Origin: Rugalucina vietnamica
Lineage: Eukaryota; Mollusca; Bivalvia; Lucinida; Lucinidae
Reading direction: 5' to 3'
Assembly: GCA_964017185.1 (NCBI GenBank)
Contig: OZ024884.1
Coordinates: 19,624,048-19,688,047, forward strand
Length of the DNA: 64,000 bases
In this document: positions 22,977 through 36,367 of the stretch, one piece after another
How positions within the stretch are numbered: the first letter of the stretch is position 1
How the letters are laid out: each line of letters begins with the position of its first letter
Notes under the pieces: model-generated
The model's database searches: none
Told to the model about the DNA's origin: nothing
What the model saw: the letters and a program-made list of their open reading frames with translations, nothing else
Position numbers and translations under genes: made by a program

Positions 22977-25167
22977 CCAGTGGTGTATAGTTGTAATAAA
23001 TTACTTTGATGAGACTAAGCTTTAATAATTTCGGATCCAAAAGATACGATACGCCACCAGGCGGCAATCTTGAACTGACAATTTTAACAGAATTTCCAAC
23101 TGCCAAAACAACGTTTTCGATTGTCAAAATGTGTTTTAGACAATCTAAACTTTTAAATTTGCGTCCTGGCGATCTAAAACGCATGTTTGGCAATCGAGAA
23201 CGATTCTTGTAAAATTGTTTGTTCTGCTTACACTCAAAGGACTTGACGCACATTGTTTTAAGCTGTTACCCATATGTTTTGATTTAAGAAAAGACCTGTA
23301 GAAACAAACACCAGAAAAGCATAGGCCATTGTTCACCGTTCTCTGCTCTGCTTTGCAATATTGCTTTCCATCTCCAGATTGAATGATTAAAACTTTGGTT
23401 TATTGACAACAGTGTATGAATGTGCATGTCCGTCACGTGAAATTGAAATTTTATCTCATTTGTAGCAATCAAAACAACAATCAAATGCAACTTTTCTATT
23501 TCTGCGTGATTAAAAGACAAACAACTGCAAATAACCTGTATTCTGAAAACTTTTTAGATCAATGTTTCTAAGAATACCTAAGAACATCACCGGATTTGCT
23601 GTATGCGGATAGATCATTTCTCTATTTTAGCTGTGTTCCATTTCGCTACTTGCACTTGTTTCTCGTAGAATATGTTCCTATACATAATTGATGATTTTAG
23701 CTCATATAACGACTTTTCTTGGCCATTTTGAATTAAGAAGAAACGAGCAACATCATGTTACGCTATATTTGACACCAAGCAACACGCATAGACGAAAACA
23801 AAGGCGCAGATCAGATGTACAGTGACTCCACACTTGATCATCGCCTTCGTTACCGCTTCAGGATAGTATAATCCCTCTTAATAATATCATGAATTATCTG
23901 AGAGGACCAAAAATACATAGGCCGTTCCTGTACCCATCTCAGAATGGGATGAAAGTTTCACAGAATGATCATTACCACCAACAACTAAGGTATTTCCAGT
24001 AAAATAAACGATTGCTCCCTTCGTTGCCATGGCAACCGCAAATAATTTTCATGGCAAAAATAGTCATACATGCCAAAAAAGAAGCGTTTAGTCTGATATT
24101 AATCAAACGTTATTTAAAAGACAAAACTACTTGTATGCTGCCAAAGGCGATAACTCTTCCATACTTGATGAAAATTGAAAGAAAACTAAGTGTGAGAAAA
24201 TTTCTAAGGATCATGTCCGCACGACGCCGTCTCACAAAAGCATAATTGTTAAGATAGTCGCATATATGCAAGACAGTCGCATATATGCAAACATTTAAGT
24301 TTCTGTGAAGAACTCTAGGAACTATGATTTAGCTACCCGATTCTTCTTTCTAACATATTTGTCTAAGTCTCAGATAATTCTGTCAATATTTTATCTTATC
24401 ATTCAGGCTTATCGTATCCATGCAGCATGATTGTATCTACCTTAATGAAAATAAATGGGTATCAATGAAAACAGGTATACCTTATAACATGCTAAAACAA
24501 TATAGAGCCAGCTCAGTATGCGCAAAATTATTCGACTCGCTTATTTCATATGCAATAGAATTGGTAAATTTTAAAAATTGATAGTTTGCCTACCGAACCC
24601 AGATTCACAATTTGTTATGTTTTCAATCATATCCAGTTCAACTTGCATCCAACGTGTTCAAAATCAGATACCATGTAAGATGCTATGCAAAAAGCTTGTT
24701 AGAATATAGTCCGTTCGTCTGTGTTACGATATTCTCTAGCTTATCGCTCTGTATGGTCGGAACATACACTAAAACTTTTAAGTTTTAAAGCGTTAAAAAT
24801 TAAAACCTGCCAGTTAAATAAGGATACACGTATAATGAAAGGTATGTTACATTAACACATTCTTAGCAAATCTCTCAAGAATTTCTTTTATTTAAACACG
24901 GGGTATTTTCGTCAAGATTGTGGCCATAAATTTTATCGACTGATGCTTAAAACTCTATGAATTAACGAGAAGTTCCTATATAAGTCCATCTTTTATTCAT
25001 ACCCAAAGAGAAGCAGAAAATCATCAGACAGGTCAATATTTTATGTCAATACGAACGTACATATATGAATTTCGAGTAAATGTTTTCTTAGATGAAAGTA
25101 AGTAGCGTTTATCTCTAAAATGCTGCTTGTAGTCTGTTCAGTTCTTTTGAATTAATATTTAAGAAAT
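22977..25167. other. intergenic stretch between Wnt10 and the glycosyltransferase
   Basis: No gene seen. A degraded MITE-A core (gacgaaaacaaaggcgcaga ... cttgatcatcgccttcgtta) lies at about 23792-23880. The 15-bp phrase agtcgcatatatgca is duplicated near 24257 and 24275. Confidence 0.55.
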
Positions 25168-25374
25168 GAGCCTGTGCGTGAGAGAACCAACAATTTGGGT
25201 TCCCCACCAGGTCTGACACAAACCCGCCTGTACAGTCTTAGAACAAGGATAGTAGCTTGAAAATTTGGATTTAGATAGTAGAGGAATTAGTCTATTCGAG
25301 TAGCGAAAACAAATGGGTGATCTGCGTATTTGTTTTTGCATATGCAGATTGTTGGTTTTCCCATTGGGCGGCTC
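25168..25374 (-). mobile_element. MITE-A with deleted hairpin arm, AAAT duplication
   Basis: 207 bp instead of about 234. AAAT flanks at 25164-25167 and 25375-25378. The central palindrome is mostly lost (aaacaaatgggtgatctgcg), leaving both termini intact. Confidence 0.9.
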
Positions 25375-25972
25375 AAATACGAATTTTAAAAATTAATGCG
25401 TTATTTGAATGTTTCTGGACTAACAACCAATTTCTAATGTGCTTTTGGTGCTACTACTATATAGTAATATCCGAAACAGTGGCATTGGGTCATCGTCTTT
25501 TATTTACTATTAAATATTTTTTGCGTATATCTACATTTTGGTATGTAAATGTGTGTAAAATATTTGCAGGTAATACGGTATTAATTTCTATAACCCGATT
25601 ACGAAAGATGTGCATGTGACTCTCCCCCCCCCCCCCCCCCTAGATGGTTGAAAAATTTGCCTTTATCAAAAGGTCATTGGTCCCGTTTTGTGACATCCAA
25701 ATTGTCAGGTTGCAATTAAGTGAAATAAGATCGCTATATGCTGTTTAACCATCTACATTATTTTCGTGTACATGTATTTTGGTTTGTATTATTATTTTTC
25801 AGCTGATTTCCTATATAAATGCCTTAAAGGAGATTTTATCTAAACCAGTGGTACTTTTAAGAAATAAGAGATCCACATAAAAAGGGAGGGTATCAACCTA
25901 TTTCAAAGTGAACATTTCCTGTGACATTTGTTTTAAGTGTTGTGTTTTAGACGACTAAACATACTGATAACA
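25375..25972. other. 5' flank of the glycosyltransferase
   Basis: A poly-C tract at 25624-25640. The sequence tgttttag before 25951 could be a 3' splice site of a 5' UTR intron; nothing else is recognised. Confidence 0.4.
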
Positions 25973-27657
25973 ATGGTTCTAAGACTAAAATTTAGGACTC
26001 GAGTGTTTATAGTGAGTTCATTATGTGTTCTTGCCTTTCTGACCATTCTTTACGACGTCGCAGCGTTCTGTACTCTTAATAAGATAAATTCTGGAAATTT
26101 AGTAATGAAAAATGTTGTTGAAACTCAAAATGACTTAGATATAAAGCGTGAATTAGACGACATACATGCCAAAAAAGTTCTACATGAATTTGGAGGAATG
26201 GTTGAAACGGATCTAAATGCTTTGGTCAAAGCAAATGTGCATAACACAGTGCATTATGTGTGGTGCCCAAACAAAACTATAGAATTTACACAATATCTCG
26301 GCATTCTTAGCATTTGGAAGATTTTACAGCCAGATATTTTTGAATTTCATCACCAGTTTCGGATAAATATAACAACTGGATAGACGAGTTACAGAAAGTA
26401 ATTCCAGCTTTCGTCACCAAGTCCCTCCCATTACACTGGGATGGGAGTGAACGAGGGTGTGGCTTCTGGTTTGGATTGGCTGTGCTGGATGATAGAGGTG
26501 GGGTTTATGTCGGAAAGGACGTTTTGTTGACTAATCATATTCTTTCTGAGAGACAGAAAAACTTTTCAGTAATATTCATGACGACAAATTCTAAAACGGA
26601 TGTTGCATTTGCAATGGCAAGTCAGTATGACAAGGATCTTAAACAATTCAAGAAAACTTTTGCCCAAACATTTGAACCGAAGGAACAAAGGTTCTGTCCA
26701 AATTTGAATGACCCTTCAGTTAACCAAACTAAAACTCCTTGCATTAAAATGGATGCCTCTCTACATCCCAAAGATTTATGGGAACTCAATTCTCTTTTTG
26801 GTGCCGAGACCAGGATATTATTATATGGATCACCGAAAATAAAACTGCCAAGACCAATATTACCTGAATTTATTCCAAAAATAGTCCATTATGTTTGGTT
26901 TGGAGAAAAAGAAATGGATTTTATGATGTATCTGAGTATTTTAAGTGCACTCTTTATTCTTAAACCAGAGTTAATATTTATTCATGGTGATGGTGGATTA
27001 CATGGCAAATATCTTGATTTGGCAAAAAGAGATAAAAGGGTAAAATTCGTATATCGTGAAAGACCATATCACATATTTGGAAAAGATATATTTTACAGGC
27101 AACATAGAAGTGATGTTGTGAGGGCAGATGTTTTATTAAAATATGGTGGTATATACATGGATTGGGACGTTCTGTGGTTAAAAGACCCATCAAATATCAT
27201 TTCTAAAGGGTATGATGCGGTAGCAAACGTTGATCATATGCCTCAGCCTGGTTTTCCAGATACAATTAATTTAGGAGTATTCATGGCAAAACCAAAATCA
27301 ACATTTGTCAAACGGTGGCAAGATGCTCTAGTAGACTACAGATCAAGAGATTTTCTGTATAATGCTATTGAACTTCCATACAAAATTTATGAGAAATATC
27401 CAGAATATTTGTACATTGAAAGAAGACTCCAAGTCATGTGCTTTCGTTTAAAATGCCATCCAGCATTTCAACCCAATTTTAAACTATTTATGGAAGAACA
27501 ACCATTTGACTGGCGGAAAGATGTTTATTCCATTCATTTTACATACCCAGATCCTGATGAATTTAAATCAGAGGAACAGTGCAGAAATGGAACTGGAAGG
27601 TTTGCCGAAATTGGTAAATTTATTCTTCAACACGAAGAAAAACTGATCAAACTGTAA
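25973..27657 (+). CDS. GT32-like glycosyltransferase, tandem domains, one frame break
   Basis: ATG at 25973 opens a frame with a membrane anchor at about residues 11-30, typical of a type II Golgi transferase. The first domain begins VHYVWCPNK and continues to a stop at 26381-26383. The rest continues in another frame, open from 26344, through to TAA at 27655-27657, so a net one-base loss or two-base gain lies in about 26344-26383. The second domain starts IPKIVHYVWFG near 26874 and has VVRADVLLKYGGIYMDWDVL, with the DxD that binds nucleotide-sugar and metal. This is the glycosyltransferase sugar-binding DXD family, which includes alpha-1,4-galactosyl- and GlcNAc-transferases. The first domain keeps the VHYVW start but has GGVYVGKDVLL where the DxD should be, so it looks inactive. 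No intron interrupts the coding part. Substrate unknown. The break may be a sequencing error, an allele or early decay. Confidence 0.75.
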
Positions 27658-27908
27658 TAAGCAAAGATAATTCATTTTCAAAACTAGTGTTTCATATTCA
27701 GTCTCATTCCAGTGAACAACAAAGTAAAATATTTCTCCTAGGGCCTGCGCCAAATCGATGTGGGCTGCTTGTGCCTCCAGGCAAAGCTCATAGCCAACTG
27801 ACTGACCACCTGATAACTGGTTAACCGCTTTGAAGGAGTGAGTCTGCCCAGGAAAAGTGGTTTAGTCAAACCATCTATGCATGAAGCTTTTAATACAGTA
27901 CCTTTCTA

Positions 27909-27914
27909 AATAAA
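27909..27914 (+). terminator. candidate polyadenylation signal of the glycosyltransferase
   Basis: AATAAA about 250 bp after the stop codon, a usual 3' UTR distance. Confidence 0.4.
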
Positions 27915-28514
27915 AGTAACGGGGGTGTAACCTGATACATTATCCACTCCCAAACCTGTACGATTTTGGAGCAGTTGACACGGCCTGCTCACATGTAAAC
28001 TTCTGGTCTACTGTAAAATGAAAATTGCTCTTTTGAAAAATAACCATGTAACGACCTTTATAATTGGATGAAAATTGAAATTTTATTAGCTCTAATTGAA
28101 ATGAGAGTAATCTGCCAAACTCTATTATGTAAGGTTATCAGATCAAGTTCCATGGAATTACATGTACGTTAAATCTTTAATTATTACTTCCCCGACATTA
28201 CTTGTACATATTAATTGAAAAGAAATACAGTTTATTATCCAATGATTGCCAGGCATGTTTTAGATTATGGGAAGATCAAGAGCTAGTTTTTTATTAGGAT
28301 TTGATATTTATTTACTTTTAGACCTTAATTTGTTTGACTGCAGTCACCAAATATACCATAAATTTTAGATTGACAATGAAAAGTGGGAAAAGGTGCAGCA
28401 GCCTAAATATATGACATTACTTTGTCATTGAATTTTCAGCCTGACTCCAAAAGGAATGCCTGACAAGATTTATGTTTGATTTTAATAATGCATGCACTGC
28501 AGGCTGTGCATTTT
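27915..28514. other. intergenic, nothing recognised
   Basis: AT-rich sequence without a supported gene or repeat. Confidence 0.5.
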
Positions 28515-30952
28515 TAGCTCACCTGAGCCGTTAGGCTCACAAGGTGAGCTTATAGGATGGCCATGATCCGGCGTCCGTCCGTCGTCCATCGTCCCTCCGT
28601 CCGTCCGTCCACAATTTCAAAGATCTTCTTCTCTGAAATCGCTTGGCCAACCAAAGCCAAATTTTATATGAAGCATCTATAGGAAGGGGGAACCAATGTG
28701 TATATAAGAAATCCTGGTCACATGACCAAGATGGCCACCATGCCCATATATGGTAAAAACCCTTCAAAAATCTTCTTCTCCAGAACCAGTGGACTGATTT
28801 CAACGAAACTTGGCATGAAGCATCTATGGCTCAAGCACTACAATGTGTATATAAATCATGACCCTGTGATGACCTTGACCTGTTTTACGGCAAGGTCAAC
28901 ATAGGTCGCCAATGCATTTGAATGGGGAAAACTTTTAAAATGTCATTTAAAGTCAAAGTCTTGCAGGAAATGGGCAGTAGGACTGAATATTAATGATTCT
29001 GACAAAAATTGGACCTCAGGGGCTCATATGCCCCCACCCCGGGGCGATATACATGTATATTACCATAATATTCAAACATCATCTCCTCTGAAACCGCTTG
29101 GCCAATCAAAGCCAAATTTTATGTGAAGCATCAATAGGAAGAGGTAATTAATGTATATATAAATAATCCAGGTCACATGACCAAGATGGCCGCCATGCCC
29201 ATATATGGTAAAACCCCTGCAAAAATCTTCTTCTCTAGAACCAGTGGACTGATTTCAACGAAACTTGCATGAAGCATCGATGGCTCAAGCACTACAATGT
29301 ATTTATAAATCATGACCCTGTGATGACCTTGACCTGTTTTACGGCAAGGTCAACATAGGTCGCCAATGCATTTGAATGGGGAAAACTTTTAAAATGTCAT
29401 TTAAAGACAAAGTCTTGCAGGAAATGGGCAGTAGGACTGAATATTAATGATTCTGAAAAAAAATTGGACCCTAGGGGCTCATATGCCCCCATCCCGGGGC
29501 AATATACATGTATATTACCATAGTATTCAAGCATCATCTCCTTTGAAACCGCTTTGCCAATCAAAGCCAAATTTTATGTGAAGCATCAATAGGAAGAGGT
29601 TATTAATGTACATATAAATAATCCAGGTCACATGACCAAGATGGCCGCAATGCCCATATATGGTAAAAACCCTTCAAAAATCTTCTCCAGAATCAGTGGA
29701 TCGATTTCAAAGAAACTTGGCATGAAGCATCGATGGCTCAAGTACTACAATGTCTATATAAATCCTGACCCTGTGATGACCTTGACCTTTTTTACGGCAA
29801 GGTCAACATAGGTCGCCAATGCATTTGAATAGGGAAAACTTTTAAAATGTCAATTAAAAGGATAGTCTTGCAGGAAATGGGCAGTAGGACTGAATATTAA
29901 TGATTTTGACAAAAATTGGACCCCAGGGGCTCATCTGCCCCCACCCCGGGGCAATATACATGAATATTACCATAATATTCAAACATCTTCTCCTCTGAAA
30001 CCGCTTGGCGAATCAAAGCTAAATTTTATGTGAAGCATCTATGGAATGGGGGAATTAATGTATATATAAATATTATCTAGTTCACATGACCAAGATGGCT
30101 GCCATGCCCATATATGGTAAAAACCCTTCAAAAATTTTCTTCTCCGAATCTGGTGGACCGATTTCAAAGAAACTTGGCATGAAGCACCAATGGCTGAAGT
30201 ACTACAATGTATATATAAATCATGACCCTGTGGTGACCTTGACCTATTTTACGACAAGGTCAACATAGGTCGCCAATGCATTGGAATGGGGAAAACTTTT
30301 AAAAAGTCATTTGAGGTGAAAATCTTGCAGGAAATGGGTAGTAGGACCAAATATTAATGATTCTGAAAAAAAAATTGGACCTTAAGGCTCATATGCCCAC
30401 ACCCTGGGGCAATATACATGTATTTTACCATAATATTCAAACATCTTCTCCTCTGAAACCACTTGGCCAATTGAAGCTAAATTTTATGTGAGGCATCTAT
30501 AGGATGGGGGAACCAATGTATATATTATTAATGTAGGTCACATGACCAAGAGGGAGGCCATGCCCATTTATGGTAAAAACCCTTCAAATATCTTCTTCTC
30601 TGAAACCAATAGATTGATTTCAACGAAACTTGGCGTGAAGCATCCATGGCTAAAGTACTACAATAAATATATAAATCATGACCCTGTGATGACCTTGACC
30701 AAGTTTATGGCAAGGTCAACATGGGTTGCCCATGCATTTGAATGGGAAAAACTGTAAAAATGTCATTTGAAGGGAAAAACCAGCAAGAAATTGGCAAATG
30801 GACAGAATATTGATTATTCTGAAAAAAGAAAAACGACCCAGGGTCTTCATAAGCCCCTGCACTGGGGTTAAATACCATAATATTCAAACATGTTTATTGG
30901 TATATGCAGCAGACTCAGGTGAGCGTTTACAGGACCATTGGTCCTCTGGTTA
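28515..30952 (+). mobile_element. Helitron2/HINE-like element with five tandem units of about 455 bp
   Basis: The left end is tttttagctcacctgag. Near the right end the inverted phrase ctcaggtgagc is followed by a hairpin aggaccattggtcct and CTGG, then a host T. The opposite-strand copy at 59497-61020 shares the same ends. Subterminal inverted repeats, a 3' hairpin and no target duplication fit non-autonomous Helitron2/Helentron-type elements. Inside, the phrase catgaccaagatgg recurs at about 28721, 29177, 29632, 30084 and 30540. No transposition protein is encoded. Each unit contains tgaccctgtgatgacct (see findings). Confidence 0.7.
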
Positions 30953-30967
30953 TTACTTTGTCATTTC

Positions 30968-31860
30968 CGCTCACCTGAGCTGAGAGCTTTTAAGGTGAGA
31001 TTGTAGTATGGGATTGAGCTGGCATCCGTGGATCTGTTGGTGCGCCTGTCTGTCCACACATACAAACAGTTCTCCTCCGAAACAACTGGGCCGATTTTTT
31101 AGTCAAATTTCATGAGGGGCCTCTATGACTAGGGGGAACAAAGGTGTGTTCCTAAGTTCAAGGTCACTTGACCAAGATGGCTGCCATGCTCATTTATAGT
31201 AAAACTCTTCAAAAATCTTCTCCATAACCGCAAGGTCAGTGACCTTGTAACTTGGCATGTAGCAGCTGGGACTCAAGCCCATCATAATTTTTGTTAACAT
31301 GATGACCTTGAGGTGACCTTGACCTATTTTATGCCTAGGTCAGTTTTGCAATATTTATGCTAAAAAATGCAAAAATGCTAAATTGCAGATATTTTAAATA
31401 AAACTTCCCACGAAGTCATCAACGACATATTTTTTTTTTTCCAAATGCCATTATTTGTTTGATTGCTATGGCAACAAAAAGGAAAAATATGAGTTAAAAA
31501 TCTCAGAAACTACTTGGCCGATTGAAGTCAGATTCCAGATGCAGCCTCTATGGGATGAGGGAATTTAAGTTTGCTTCCAATTTCAAAGTCACATGACCAA
31601 GATAGCAGCCATGTTCATATATGGTAAAACCCTTCAAAAATCATCTTCTCCCGAGCTGCAAGGCGGATGAACTTGAAACTAGGATGTAGCATCGGGGACG
31701 CGGGCCCATCATAGTTTGTTAAAATGATGACCTTGGCCTATCATAGTTATGTTAAAATGATGACCTTGGCCTTTTTTATGCCAAGGTCAATTTTGCATTT
31801 TTTAGGCTAAAATATGCAAAAATGCTAAATTACAGATATTTTCACAAGTGCAATTGTTAC
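30968..31860 (+). mobile_element. older relative of the GTCACATGACC element
   Basis: Begins gctcacctgagctgagagct right after the previous element, then cgcctgtctgtcc, ttgaccaagatggctgccat near 31170 and a second cacatgaccaagatagcagc near 31590. Two diverged units. The right boundary is uncertain; the phrase aatatgcaaaaatgctaaat near 31811 matches one near 31363. Confidence 0.6.
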
Positions 31861-32906
31861 CCTTGGGGCTACTTGCTTTTTTTAATGTCTCTGTTTGAGG
31901 GACACCCACGCTTGCTTTCTGTTGACCCTGTTAACTCAGGCCTGGCTTGAGTATGATAATTTTCAGTGATGTTTATGCACCCTGAACATCTGTCATGGGT
32001 AGAGAAATTGTTGGTTCATACTAGAAATTGTGTACCAAGTACTGGATTCTGCTAGACATGCACTAATCATCATGAAAGGGTGTTTAATTTGGGCGTTGAA
32101 AATCAAAACAAACAGACATGCTCTTGTCTGTAAGTCTGAAAAGTCTGTGATACATGCTCAGCAAAGCTTTTTTTTCAGTTTTAAGGTCTTCCTTTCCTGT
32201 AACCATCATAACCTGTCCATGTATCAGTACAGGTATAGTATATGAAAGCAACTGCAAATGAGCGTCTTTGTAAAGGACCCCATTATGAGAAATTGCCTGT
32301 TTGCAATAAGAGGTGGGTAGATGTGTGTTGATTTTAAATATATATTAAATACACAAATTGCAGCTAAGAGGAATGATCTGAATGAAAGTAATTAATATGT
32401 CAGCCTTAATAATCATGAGGCTGTAGACTCCCTTTGATTTGACCAGTTTGGTGAAAAAAAACAGCAGTATTTTTCAACATGTTATAAAACAGTTGATCTG
32501 TTTCTTAGCGTGACTGTTTTAAAGATTATGCAGAGCTATTCAACTCACCCTGTTGTCTGTTGCCGGTGGCATCACACTTTAATCAAATTTTGTGTGTAAG
32601 TTACCACCTCCAAATTTAACACAGATATCATTATGAAATGCGTATAAAAAATTTGGATTAAAATGCTCATATCACTTGGTTCCATAACACTGTCCCATTT
32701 TGGACTTTGAAAATCTTGGGCAAAGTTTTGCATGTAAATGCCTCTCTCCAAAGCTAACACATACAGATACCAGTTTGACACTTCACACAAATACTGAAGA
32801 CGAAAATGCGAGTTAGTATCATTACGATGCATAAGTCTATATTGTACTGTTATAGAATTATGCCCCATATTGGACATAGAAAATCCTGGTTAAAATTTTG
32901 TATGTA
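31861..32906. other. gene-free stretch
   Basis: Nothing recognised beyond AT-rich unique-looking sequence. Confidence 0.5.
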
Positions 32907-33209
32907 CAGTCCCGGTAAAGTTTTAACAACATATTTCTCGTTTCTGGGAGGACACTAAGCCTTTTTTCTCGGAGAAAGAATGGTAAATTTCTCTTTTCAT
33001 TAAAATATTTCGCGTTCCATGTATTCCGATTTCTCCGAGAAACATCGCGAAATTTCACCGCGACCGCAGATATTTACCGGAGAAAACAGGTAAGTCCAGA
33101 TATACCTATTCGCGGAGTTTCTCGGAGGAATAATGTGCACGATTATGAAAATCGACTTTACCTTTAAGTTATTTTTTATAATCCTTTTAAAGTATATTAA
33201 ATAGAAAGA

Positions 33210-33345
33210 GTGATCAGGGCCTTTGTTTCCGCTACTCGGATAGTGCTGTTCCCCCTCTTCTTAAATCTAAAATTTCAGGTTCTATCCATCATCAGCGACT
33301 GTACAGGCTGGTTTGTGTCAGAACTGGTCGGGAACTATGCGGACC
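33210..33345 (+). mobile_element. MITE-A right-hand fragment
   Basis: tgatcagggcctttgtttcc, ctactcggatagtgctg and ggctggtttgtgtcagaact match the second half of MITE-A; the left half is missing. Confidence 0.75.
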
Positions 33346-33453
33346 GGATTTCTGACGCCGTGGCTCAGGTAATTAAAGTAAAACTGGGATGAACCAGCTT
33401 GTACATATTTTCTTATTTTTTGCTCTCAACATAATTGATGGGTACATGTATTT

Positions 33454-33490
33454 GTTAGAATCGCCTCACCGAGGCGGTTCCAACCTGTAC
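33454..33490. mobile_element. MITE-B palindromic core fragment
   Basis: gttagaatcgcctcaccgag followed by gcggttccaac is the imperfect MITE-B palindrome; further match to that family is weak. Confidence 0.5.
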
Positions 33491-34565
33491 CGACAATCAA
33501 TGTTTAAAGCTACCATTTATTTCCTACTATAAATTTATCCAATTTTGCAGCTGAAAAAAAAATCTTTATTTATTTATTTATTTATTTGTGCAGTATTTAG
33601 CGAGGGTGACGCTCTCTGTATATCGCATGGGCAATGTTTCGTAATACTACAGCGCCGGACATCGAATGTAGGGATCCTAGTAGTGGAAGCGGGCTTCTAA
33701 CATATCATAAGAAAACCAGTCAATCATGTTAGATTACAACGAACCAAGGAAACAATCAGCGTTTGAAATTCCGACTCCTGTTTAAATATCCTAACCGAAA
33801 CCAACATGTAAATTTAAGTAATAATATTTCTGACCTGATGCACTGTGCGAACTATTTAAACAAATGTGTCTGGTAGATTTTCTAATTCTTAATGATCAAC
33901 TTTTTGACATACAAATAATAAATGAAAATGTCTATGTCATTACCAATTGCAATGCAACTCTTGCATTCTGTTTTATGAAAATACATGTATGTCTTCTCAT
34001 TGTATCATAAAGTTAGTTGTACATGTTTAGGGAGAGGACTTACTTATGTTGTAATAACTTGTGTCCAATCCTTTTGTTTATTCACAATAAAATATGATTA
34101 ATCTGAACGTGTCTGTTGCACATAATGCATTTTTCTTGTCTAATGATATTATTGAGATTTATAGAAGGAGCGAAATAAAAGATTAATACATGTACAATTA
34201 AAATTTTCTCGACTGAATATACATGTACATTTACAATGCTCCACACAAACCGCAATCCCGCACAAGAAATAACATACATGTAAATGTATTTTTAAGGTCA
34301 AACTGTCAAATTAATTATCAATCTCTAGTCTAAATGACCAAAACACTTTTCGTTTCAAAGTACATGTGCATGTGCTCTCAACATAATTTAACACAATTCA
34401 TAATTCAACACAACTTTACAGTATCGAATTCTCAAGAAATCTTTAGACATGTTAGAAGTGGATGAAACCTCTCCTTCCGTTGTATAGAAATTATGCCATG
34501 TAACTTTCAAATTCGTGGAATAAAATAAGAATGGAAACTAAAAACTTACTACTCAAGAATGATTT

Positions 34566-34795
34566 GAGCCGCCTCATAAGAAAAAAAAAACAATCTGCAT
34601 ATGCGAAACCAAAAGCGCTGATCAGCTTCGCCGTATCTGCGAAGCTGATCAGCGCCCTTGTTTACGCCATATGGAACGTACAATTTGTCTACTTTCTAAA
34701 TCCAAAATTTCCAGCCTCTAGCCAACTTCTGTGCTTGAACAGCCTGGTTTGTGTCGGACCTGTTCGGAAACACATTGTTGGTTTTCTTACGAGAC
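34566..34795 (+). mobile_element. MITE-A, ATTT duplication
   Basis: Starts gagccgcctcataag, ends gttttcttacgagac (a few terminal bases deleted), flanked by ATTT at 34562-34565 and 34796-34799. The palindrome has a mismatch (cagcttcgccgtatctgcga). Confidence 0.9.
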
Positions 34796-35589
34796 ATTTT
34801 TAATGATGAATGTTCATCAATAAAAATACATGGACAAATTCATTCATGTTTAGGTGATTTACAAATCCGTCAGTTGGGATGAAGTCATATGACAGTGTTC
34901 GCTTCACGGTCGGCATTATTTATTTGCTTGATTTTATATTTCACTTTACGGCAGACAGTTTTCCAATCATTGCGAAGAAGCAGTGTCATCTTCGTGTTTA
35001 TAAGAGAATACGAAACAAGTACACATGCATGCTGAAACACACCTCCGTGTGATTCTGTCTCCCCCACTCTACAAGTATGCCACAAAAGTCAACAATAATT
35101 TCTGTAAGTTTTGTTGACTATTTTTGTTGTTTGAACCATGCATGGATTAGGGCAAAAGGGTATCAATTTAGGCGATCCCATCAGTTCATGATTTATACGG
35201 CTTTGTGGTTTTTCATGGAGAATAACTTTTTTTACGAAAATTCCTTCCTACTACATGTAGGTTCGATATAATACGTACCAGTATACATTTACGAGTGGTC
35301 AAATCATTTGTGATTTATATTGAGCCATACTCTTAATGATTATGGTTAATACGTTAACAGCTTATCAAGTAATGCTGGCGGACGACTAAGGTACGAAAAT
35401 TTAATAAGACTGGCCGCAGTGGTCTTACAGATAGTGTGTTTGCTTTGCAAAGAAAAGGTTGCAGCCGATATATTCTTGTCTTTTTGATGGCCCGTGTTTA
35501 TCCTGACATGCATGCAATAAAAGCAAACAGCATATTAATTAATTCTACTGTACAGAATTAAATACCTTCGATCAAATGTTATTCATTAC

Positions 35590-35861
35590 GAAAACTTGCC
35601 CATGCAATATACATGTATAGAGAATTTTTTCAAAAGCAAAATTGAAAATTTCATGGAAATTTTTTGACATCTTAATACTTTTGCTCAAAACATTGATTGT
35701 GGGTACACCTTAGCACTGTATCGCCGAGGCGGTTCTACCGAATACACACAGAATATGTTGATCAAAAATAAGAACAATATGTATACGTGACCCCTGCAAA
35801 TCCCAGATTTTGTACATGAAAGTGGGGTGTAAGGGGGTACACATTTTACGGACATGTTTTC
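35590..35861 (+). mobile_element. MITE-B copy
   Basis: Starts gaaaacttgcccatgcaa and ends acggacatgttttc, so the termini are inverted repeats. The core palindrome is damaged on its left arm (ccttagcactgtatcgccga). It shares agtggggtgtaagggggtac with the 43584 copy. Confidence 0.75.
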
Positions 35862-36367
35862 CTGGATACTGATTATCCATATGTTCACTGGAAGTGTGGT
35901 TATTTCATTATTTGTCGGAAAGGACAATGCTCAAGCTGCGAATATCTTATGATCAAACATCGGGTAATCGTAGATGGTGTGAAACAAAACACAGTGATAA
36001 AGGTCATTGTAAAATTTAATGTAAACAAAACATTAAATATGGATTATAAGCCATCTAAAGAAATACGTATACTTGTAAAATCTTAAATTTAAATGTTTCA
36101 TATTTATTCAAAAATTATCATACATGTACTCATTTTCAAATTTCCTCCGAGAAACTCCGCGAAACCGACTTTGATCGACAAATCAAGGTAATTACCTTTC
36201 TCGGAGAAACACCGAGAAATTTCACCGAGAAACACCGATGAATTTCGCGCAGACGATTTTGTCTACCTGGCTTATTTCGCGGTGTTTCTCCAAGAAATGA
36301 AAATTTCGCGTTTGCCATGGTTGCGGAGAAACGCGAAATATGTTGTTTTTAATTTACCGGGAGTGTA

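Larger units (their letters stand above)
32907..36365. mobile_element. 3.46-kb TA-flanked element with inverted arms of about 230 bp
   Basis: The left terminus cagtcccggtaaa (from 32907) mirrors the right terminus tttaccgggagtg (to 36365), each bordered by TA (32905-32906 and 36366-36367), as in Tc1/mariner-type insertions. The arms are inverted relatives: acaacatatttc near each end, and at the inner edges cgcggagtttctcggaggaa (33113-33132) against its exact reverse complement (36143-36162). The arms are rich in the word tttctcggagaaac. The 3 kb between them has no transposase and contains later insertions (33210, 34566, 35590). An alternative reading is two separate short foldback copies in opposite orientation. 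Confidence 0.55.
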
